Assembly (NCBI GenBank): GCA_029945985.1
Contig: JAQSDP010000463.1
Coordinates: 1-12,870, forward strand
Reading direction: 5' to 3'
Source of the DNA: a bacterium
Lineage (GTDB): Bacteria > Acidobacteriota > Blastocatellia > Pyrinomonadales > Pyrinomonadaceae
DNA length: 12,870 bases
Shown here: in pieces, positions 1 to 4,886 of the stretch
Layout: every line of letters begins with the position of its first letter
How positions within the stretch are numbered: position 1 is the first letter of the stretch
Notes under the pieces: generated by a model
Database searches by the model: none
The model's input: only the letters and a program-made list of their open reading frames with translations
What the model was told of the DNA's origin: nothing
Program-made: the position numbers and the translations under genes

Positions 1-53
1 CGCCATACAGGAATGGATGTTCAGATATCAGGCGTAGCATCGGCCTAGACGGT

Positions 54-503
54 TTACATTCGCGGCGAAAGTGTTAGTGGCGCGTTGCTTTCCTGAGCTT
101 TCATTGCGGCGATCAGAAGCTTCTTCGCTGCCCTTGCAGCTTTTTCGTCAGTCGAGCTTTCGATCAGCGTATTACATTCCGTCAATAGCCCGGCGATCTC
201 AGCGCGTGAATAATTTGCCTTGACCATTGTGTCGTTGGCTCGCCCTATCAACGGAAACTTCGCGAGCGCCGCGTTGTAGCGTTCCATATAAGCAGCATTG
301 TGTTCGTCAAGATCTTCGATCTCGATGCTTGCCCAACGCGGAACTCCGATGCCGTCGAAAAAGATACTTTCGATGTCTTCCGCATGAATATCAAAGCCTA
401 CATAGGTGTTTCCGACCTTTGGGGCAAGCGAGCCTTCACCCTGAAGTTCCTGCGTAAATTCTGCCTCTAGCTTTGTAAGTTCCACTTGCTGATCTGTACT
501 CAT
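54..503 (-). CDS. Hypothetical acidic protein, divergent from the HinP1I-like nuclease gene
   Basis: I do not recognise this 149-residue protein. It has no signal peptide, no membrane segment and no helix-turn-helix I can see. Charge is strikingly uneven: the first 74 residues hold about 17 Asp/Glu against 3 Lys/Arg, with an acidic cluster near residues 61-67, whereas the C-terminal half is Ala-rich, helical-looking and carries most of the Lys and Arg. The start is an ATG; the only purine-rich stretch upstream (GGAG) is more than 20 bases away, so there is no usable Shine-Dalgarno site. The gene is head to head with the nuclease gene, with 53 bases between the two ATGs, so expression may be linked. 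A role as inhibitor or partner of the nuclease is only a hypothesis suggested by position and acidity. The reading frame is long and well bounded, so it is probably a real gene. Confidence 0.62.
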   Translation of the reverse strand: MSTDQQVELTKLEAEFTQELQGEGSLAPKVGNTYVGFDIHAEDIESIFFDGIGVPRWASIEIEDLDEHNAAYMERYNAALAKFPLIGRANDTMVKANYSRAEIAGLLTECNTLIESSTDEKAARAAKKLLIAAMKAQESNAPLTLSPRM

Positions 504-509
504 AGGCCG

Positions 510-538
510 TTGATGATATTCGTTCTCCGATCTATTAT
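510..538 (+). promoter_or_regulatory. Candidate sigma70-like promoter of the nuclease gene
   Basis: TTGATG (510-515) and TATTAT (533-538) are separated by exactly 17 bases, matching 4/6 and 5/6 of the sigma70 consensus. Transcription would start near 545, only about a dozen bases before the ATG at 557, giving a very short leader. The reverse strand of the same segment reads GATAAT, so the divergent gene at 503 may use an overlapping -10 box, although I find no good -35 for it. Confidence 0.45.
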
Positions 539-556
539 CAATTGACCGAACTCGAT

Positions 557-1372
557 ATGTTTCGCCCCCACAGCAAGCTTGCCCTGGCAGTCATCCTCCT
601 GTTAATTCCGGGGGCGTTCGTCACCGCCCCCGCCCAATCCGCTGCGAAAGGCTCGCAGATCGCGAAAGCCGGATTCAAGAACGAAGCCGACATCGCCGCG
701 AAATTCAACAACTGGCAGGCTGACGAGGACGCTCGCAGATGGCTGACCGCGATGAACTACCGCCTCGACCAGATCGCTACCGTCTCCGCCGGAAAGCCTC
801 ACGGCGCGAAAGCGGACGTTGAGGTCATGATCAAGACAAAGGCCGGAACTGAAAAAAAGGAAGGAGTGTCGATCAAACTCGTCTCCAGCCCGAACGGCTT
901 CAACCAGATCGACAAACGATGGCTGCGCCAATACGTGAAGTTGTGGTCAATGCCGAAGGAAGTCGAGTCGGCACTCAAGCTCTTTCTGGGTGAAATACCG
1001 CCAACCCAACCGTCGCGGATGGGCAACCGGATGTTCCTCAATGAACTAGATCTCGCAGCTCAAAAAGCGGTCGTCGATTTCTTTACGACAAACAGACGCT
1101 CGATCGTTTCCGACCTGATCGCAGGCGACGGGGCTCACGCCGCCAGATGGATGATGGTCGCATTCAAGGCCACATCCAATACGCGCTGGACGCTCAAGAG
1201 CACGGACGCTGCCGTCGCTTTCTTTGGGGAAGGAAATGTTGCCGTCACCCGTGCTGGCAATCTCAAGATCGGACGCGTCACGATGCAGCGAAAAGGCGGA
1301 GACGCCGGACGCGACTCCGCAAAAATGCTTCAGTTCAAGATCAACCCGGCGCTTATTATCGGAGTCGAATAA
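557..1372 (+). CDS. HinP1I-family type II restriction endonuclease with putative signal peptide
   Basis: This 271-residue protein aligns by eye from residue 32 to its end with HinP1I, the 247-residue monomeric enzyme that cuts G^CGC. Shared blocks include GFKNE (39-43), GFNQIDKRW (114-122), RMFLNEL (158-164), GRVTMQRKGGD (239-249) and MLQFKINP (257-264). The HinP1I active site is S-D-X18-Q-X-K (Asp62, Gln81, Lys83); here it reads Asp87-X17-Ser105-Ile-Lys107, so the Gln is replaced. Residues 1-31 are extra relative to HinP1I and look like a Sec signal: MFRPHSK, a hydrophobic run (8-22), then TAPA before the presumed cleavage. No ATG, GTG or TTG lies in frame between 557 and the conserved core, so the extension must be translated unless a rarer start is used. 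A TTG at 542 would fall at or before the predicted transcription start. No methyltransferase gene lies in the window. Fold assignment is strong; export, activity and GCGC specificity are inferred. Confidence 0.85.
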   Translation: MFRPHSKLALAVILLLIPGAFVTAPAQSAAKGSQIAKAGFKNEADIAAKFNNWQADEDARRWLTAMNYRLDQIATVSAGKPHGAKADVEVMIKTKAGTEKKEGVSIKLVSSPNGFNQIDKRWLRQYVKLWSMPKEVESALKLFLGEIPPTQPSRMGNRMFLNELDLAAQKAVVDFFTTNRRSIVSDLIAGDGAHAARWMMVAFKATSNTRWTLKSTDAAVAFFGEGNVAVTRAGNLKIGRVTMQRKGGDAGRDSAKMLQFKINPALIIGVE

Positions 1373-1414
1373 AGATTCCGTCGTGCGGTCGAGCGGATCT
1401 CGGGGACTAAGCGT

Positions 1415-2707
1415 CTAGAGAAGCCCCATCGAACGCATACTGCCCGACGCCTGAATGTCATTGATCTGTCGAGGGTCCGCCGCAGATCCAGGACCCGGAA
1501 GACGAACGTTGGAGCCCTCACGCTCTACCCCCAACTTCTCGAGAGTTTGCACCAAATTGGGTGCTGATCCCCAGGCCCTTGCAACTTCTTGCCCGTGCGG
1601 GCTACCGGCCGGCACCACCTTGGACGTCAGGCCAGGCAACGCCGTAGCCCTGGTGAAAAGCCAGCTGTACAGGTTTGGACACGTCGATTCAAACAGAACG
1701 CGGTGGTGCTCGTTGATGAAATAAGCCGAATTCTGAGTGTATTCCTCGGGCTTCTTCGCAAATTCGCGTTGGCCGAATCCCTTTCCTATTGCGAACTGAA
1801 AGGCTCCTTTCTGCTTGATCTTATTGTATTGTCCAGACTCGACGAGAATGGTCGAATAAGCTTCGAGCATTGCGTCGCTCATCATTGGGCGCGCGGGGCC
1901 GGCACTTTGCCTGCTGCCGAATTTTTCAAAGAAGCGGTGCGCCAGATTGAAGCAGATGTCCGAGACCAGTATACCTTTCGGATCGTTGTCCTGGGCGACA
2001 GTTGAATGCTTACCCGGCATCGGCAAAAAGATGACGTTAGAGGCGGCCTTGTCCACCACCCGCACGCGGGATAGATCCTGAGGAGAAAACGTGTTCCGGT
2101 TCTCGCCGCTTGCAAGGATTCCGACATAGTTCTTAACAGACGGGGGGATCAGCCGTCTGCTTTCCGAATCCGCTCCAATACCTGCCTCCATTCCAGCGAC
2201 CGGATCGATCGCAAAAATGTTTACCTTGATGCCGCGAAAAAGGCCCTCCGTCGTTGAGGGGTCGTAAAGCATATTTGCGATCACAAGACAGGTAACTGCT
2301 CCGCGGCTCCAGCCCACGAGATTTATTGTATCGGGAAGGGTTTGAAGGTTGGCGATCGTGACGATAGCATGGCGGGCATTATCTTCGACGCCGTGACCCG
2401 CGAGATTGGCAATGACAGGCTTACTCAAGAAAGCATTTTTGATCGTGCTCTTTATTGAAGTGCCCGCTCCTCCCATTTCTTTTCCCACATGGGCATTCGA
2501 ACTCTTGTTCCGGTCGGCCCAGTTGAACGTGCCCGCCATGGGATTCGGGTTGTTTTTGCCGGGAGCCTCACCGCCAACCCCGTCCAAGATCAAGTAATCC
2601 TTATATTCAGTCCCTACGGCGCGGCGGCCCATATACGCTACGATCTCTTTATCCGGCTTATCCCGGTGACCGCCGCTCCCGTGACAATAGATTGTGAAAA
2701 CAGACAT
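1415..2707 (-). CDS. Alpha/beta-hydrolase, DUF2235/Tle lipase-like
   Basis: This 430-residue protein has the layout of a serine hydrolase. It opens with a beta strand and HGSGGH (9-14), a probable oxyanion-loop motif. GWSRGA (132-137) is a GxSxG elbow with Ser134 as nucleophile, Asp168 in IDPVAG is the likely acid and His234 in PGKHS the likely base. The GWSRGA and DPV-x-G pattern recalls DUF2235 proteins and Tle-type phospholipase effectors of secretion systems; I cannot place it in a precise family. There is no signal peptide or membrane segment, and the C-terminus (about 400-430) is Gly/Pro/Ser-rich and probably disordered. The ATG start is preceded by GGGAGGAA at ideal spacing, the clearest ribosome-binding site in the left half. 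It is convergent with the nuclease gene. No VgrG, PAAR or obvious immunity gene lies beside it. Hydrolase fold is well supported; the lipase or effector role is inference. Confidence 0.72.
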   Translation of the reverse strand: MSVFTIYCHGSGGHRDKPDKEIVAYMGRRAVGTEYKDYLILDGVGGEAPGKNNPNPMAGTFNWADRNKSSNAHVGKEMGGAGTSIKSTIKNAFLSKPVIANLAGHGVEDNARHAIVTIANLQTLPDTINLVGWSRGAVTCLVIANMLYDPSTTEGLFRGIKVNIFAIDPVAGMEAGIGADSESRRLIPPSVKNYVGILASGENRNTFSPQDLSRVRVVDKAASNVIFLPMPGKHSTVAQDNDPKGILVSDICFNLAHRFFEKFGSRQSAGPARPMMSDAMLEAYSTILVESGQYNKIKQKGAFQFAIGKGFGQREFAKKPEEYTQNSAYFINEHHRVLFESTCPNLYSWLFTRATALPGLTSKVVPAGSPHGQEVARAWGSAPNLVQTLEKLGVEREGSNVRLPGPGSAADPRQINDIQASGSMRSMGLL

Positions 2708-2769
2708 TTACAGTTCCTCCCTGCAGTCAAGAATGGACAGGCTCAAGATAAGGTTGGGCCCGAATCGTA

Positions 2770-2799
2770 CAGGTCGCTGGCCTGGGGCGCAGTGACCTG
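2770..2799 (-). promoter_or_regulatory. Inverted repeat upstream of hydrolase gene
   Basis: CAGGTCGCTG (2770-2779) and CAGTGACCTG (2790-2799) are complementary at 9 of 10 positions, with a 10-base G-rich loop between. The element sits 63-92 bases before the hydrolase start codon and could be a leader hairpin or a dyad operator. A third half-site, CAGGTCAC, occurs at 2915-2922. The function is unknown. Confidence 0.3.
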
Positions 2800-2980
2800 G
2801 AAAACATCTTTGAGCTATTTAGGCTATAAGGTGGACGCGATGATATTTCAGGAAAGAAAATTAATCAAGTTGAGAATGGGCAAAGGTTTTCCAGAATGTG
2901 CGATACGGCACGAACAGGTCACGGATCGCGCGTTCTATCGGCAACATTGGCCCGCGATCTCAGGTGCAGATAACAATTGC

Positions 2981-2996
2981 GTGATACTAGTATCAC
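2981..2996. promoter_or_regulatory. Perfect 16-bp palindrome, operator-like
   Basis: GTGATACTAGTATCAC is identical to its own reverse complement over all 16 bases. It lies in non-coding DNA, 274 bases upstream of the hydrolase start and 91 bases past the GH92 remnant. The size and symmetry fit a binding site for a dimeric repressor, but no regulator gene is adjacent, and I cannot assign it to a family. Confidence 0.35.
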
Positions 2997-3086
2997 CCAT
3001 CGTGACTTGATGGCAGCCGGCATATCGCAAACCATACCAGCGCCGCGCTGTTTGCTTCCAGAATGAGGATTGCATAGATCAATGTC

Positions 3087-3481
3087 TTACTGACTCAGTG
3101 ATGGCTTATCACTCATCCGGACCACGAGCTTCCCACCGCGAGAGATCTCATCGTACGTAAAGTGCCTTCGGTCCATCGGCCTTCCATTTAGTTCGACACT
3201 CGATACATAGACGTTCCGGGGCGACTGGTTAACGGCCTGGATGTTCAATACGCGACTATTCTCAAGCTTCAATGAAGCCGTCTTGATCGCCGGACTGCCG
3301 AGCGAGTATTCCCCGGAACCCGGGGCGACCGGATAAAAGCCCAACGCGCTAAACAGATACCACGCAGACATCTGACCTAAGTCGTCGTTGCCGCCAAGCC
3401 CATCGGGAGTCGGCCGAGATTGATTCTGCAATATCATCCGCACGCGTTGTTGCGTTTTCCAGGGTCGGCCGAATAGTTGTA
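3087..3481 (-). pseudogene. C-terminal remnant of a GH92 glycosidase, frameshifted
   Basis: The longest open frame here (140 codons, to 3509) encodes about 125 residues that match the C-terminus of the intact GH92 protein nearby at roughly three quarters identity by eye. It includes the family hallmark GGNDD-x-GQMSAW and the block ending in PVAPGSGEY. Near 3461-3464 the remnant has CCC where the intact gene has CCCC, a one-base deletion that breaks the frame. DNA similarity continues past the break through the YN codons to about 3481 and then stops, so the apparent N-terminus of the open frame is out-of-frame readthrough and not a real start. The N-terminal three quarters of the enzyme are missing and no signal peptide is present, so a working product is very unlikely. 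The conserved frame over more than 120 codons suggests that decay is fairly recent or that the source was a functional paralogue. Confidence 0.85.
3087..3481 (-). repeat. Diverged direct repeat, copy A (GH92 3' end)
   Basis: About 395 bases here match 4497-4886 in the same orientation, with roughly 80% identity in the best stretches by eye. The two copies flank the zinc-ribbon membrane gene and are offset by about 1.41 kb. Confidence 0.85.
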
Positions 3482-3539
3482 CTGTGCTTTCTTCTATTTT
3501 CACTCGCACGCTTTATCTACGCTCGGTAGCGACGGCTCA

Positions 3540-4487
3540 TCAAAACCCATTCTTGGCGGCGTAGAAAAGTGAAAGCAGAACCGAGCTTAGGGCCAGGATT
3601 GTCAGAACGAAGAAGAATGTGCCCGTGAAGTCCTCCACGATCTCCATCGCGCCGAAGAGAAGTCGGTTGGCGGCTGTATGGTGTGTCTGCGCTTGTGCGC
3701 GCTCGCGGTGGGCAAATTTCACGCGAAAGTTTTCGACGTTGCAGTAATCGCACAGGCAGGCAAAATCGGCGCCGTCGTATTCAATGCCGCCGCCGCACGA
3801 GCGGCAGTTTGCTGTTTCTGTTTTCGAGATCGTCTGAGTTTCGAACGCGGGTCGCAGCGGAAGTTTCCTGCGAAGACTTTTGCTGAGGGTGTGGAGGAAC
3901 ATGAAGACGACCATCCACATCACAAAGCCAAGGAAGGCCGACAGCATTATCAGGAACGCAGTCGTCTCGCCGAGCGATATAAGGGTCCGGTCGAACAAGG
4001 TATCGGAGTAAAGTCCGCTGCCTATCACGACCGCTGGGAAAACAATAAGCGGCTCGACGAAGATCAATAGAAAAAATGCCCACGCCGCTACCGGGTGCGT
4101 GAAAAAATTTGCCACCCGCCAATGTCTCACCGCGCTTTTGACGAGTCCTTTTAATTGGGACTTGAGGTTGACGGCCACTGCGTAATCGCCGGGGAGCGGG
4201 CCGCACGTTCCGCAATGCGGACAGACGGTCTCGTTGGGATGGAGGAGCACCCCCGCACCGCAAGCCGTGCAATTGAGTGGTGCAAGATTTGGAAGACGTT
4301 CGATTAACGATTCGATCGCGCCGTTTCGCTTATCCTTTCTGTCCGCGGCGGAGACGCCGCGTTCGAGCTGGGCGAGCCTGGCAGACTGCTTCCACCAGGC
4401 AAGTCCCGCCGCGATTACGAGGAAAGGGATCGAGATCCCTTGTAACAGGAACACGGCGAGGCATATATGGTAGAAGTAAAAGAGCAT
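3540..4487 (-). CDS. Membrane protein with two zinc ribbons
   Basis: This 315-residue protein has a predicted N-terminal helix (about 8-30), a cytosolic-looking charged stretch, then a first zinc ribbon, Cys73-x2-Cys76 and Cys89-x2-Cys92. Two long hydrophobic segments follow (about 130-157 and 173-199). A second ribbon comes next, Cys228-x2-Cys231 and Cys246-x2-Cys249, with an extra Cys244, and a last helix lies at about 289-310. Both ribbons could face the same side. I do not recognise a named family and would not assign a function. The ATG lies 9 bases after the GH92 stop codon, so the two genes are very likely co-transcribed and perhaps translationally coupled, since there is no good Shine-Dalgarno site. 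A 3' piece of a second GH92 gene lies just downstream. A role in regulating or exporting the glycosidase is possible but unsupported beyond position. Confidence 0.75.
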   Translation of the reverse strand: MLFYFYHICLAVFLLQGISIPFLVIAAGLAWWKQSARLAQLERGVSAADRKDKRNGAIESLIERLPNLAPLNCTACGAGVLLHPNETVCPHCGTCGPLPGDYAVAVNLKSQLKGLVKSAVRHWRVANFFTHPVAAWAFFLLIFVEPLIVFPAVVIGSGLYSDTLFDRTLISLGETTAFLIMLSAFLGFVMWMVVFMFLHTLSKSLRRKLPLRPAFETQTISKTETANCRSCGGGIEYDGADFACLCDYCNVENFRVKFAHRERAQAQTHHTAANRLLFGAMEIVEDFTGTFFFVLTILALSSVLLSLFYAAKNGF

Positions 4488-4496
4488 ACGGCAGAT

Positions 4497-4886
4497 TCAA
4501 TTATTGGGCTTGCTGCTCATATTGAAGATCAGCGTCCCACCGGCAGCGATCTCGGCGTAGGTTAAATAGCGGCGGTTGAGCGTTTTGCCGTTGAGGACGA
4601 CCGTGTCGACGTAAACGTTCTTTTCGCCCTGGTTCAATGCCTCGATATTCAACACACGACCGTTCTCCAGTTTCAATGCGGCCGTCTTTACCACAGGGCT
4701 CCCTAGTGCATACTCACCCGAACCGGGAGCTACCGGGTAGAAGCCCAACGCCGTGAACAGATACCACGCCGACATCTGTCCGCAATCATCGTTGCCACCG
4801 AGCCCGTCCGGCGTGGGGCGATACTGGTTCTTCAAGATCATCCGCACGCGTTCCTGCGTTTTCCAGGGGTCGTCGGTCCAGTTGTA
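4497..4886 (-). repeat. Diverged direct repeat, copy B (3' end of intact GH92 gene)
   Basis: This is the intact counterpart of the remnant at 3087-3481. Similarity begins at the codons for LYNW and runs to the stop codon. Confidence 0.85.

Larger units (their letters stand above)
2708..3086. other. Intergenic region between hydrolase gene and GH92 remnant
   Basis: This 379-base gap holds no convincing gene. It contains the hydrolase ribosome-binding site, a 10-bp-arm inverted repeat (2770-2799), a further copy of CAGGTCAC at 2915-2922 and a perfect 16-bp palindrome (2981-2996). A 56-codon plus-strand reading frame (2840-3010) has an AAGGTGG-like site before its ATG but no recognisable sequence. 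The minus strand has only frames of 21-28 codons. The region may also hold eroded sequence left from the GH92 duplication. Confidence 0.5.

Noticed and set aside
1..53. Possible feature at the left window edge.
   Set aside because: No frame, repeat or motif could be supported in these bases.
2918..2999. Short minus-strand frames of 21 and 28 codons, the first beginning within the 16-bp palindrome and reading like the start of a helix-turn-helix protein.
   Set aside because: They are too short, are interrupted by stops, and the resemblance covers only a few residues.
2840..3010. 56-codon plus-strand frame in the gap upstream of the hydrolase, with AAGGTGG before its ATG.
   Set aside because: Sequence resembles nothing I know, the composition is unremarkable and the frame also runs open antisense to the hydrolase gene, so it is likely chance. 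Ribosome profiling could overturn this.
3482..3509. N-terminal residues of the 140-codon frame of the GH92 remnant, read as a real gene start.
   Set aside because: The DNA upstream of the frameshift matches GH92 in another frame and the match ends at about 3481, so these codons are out-of-frame filler.
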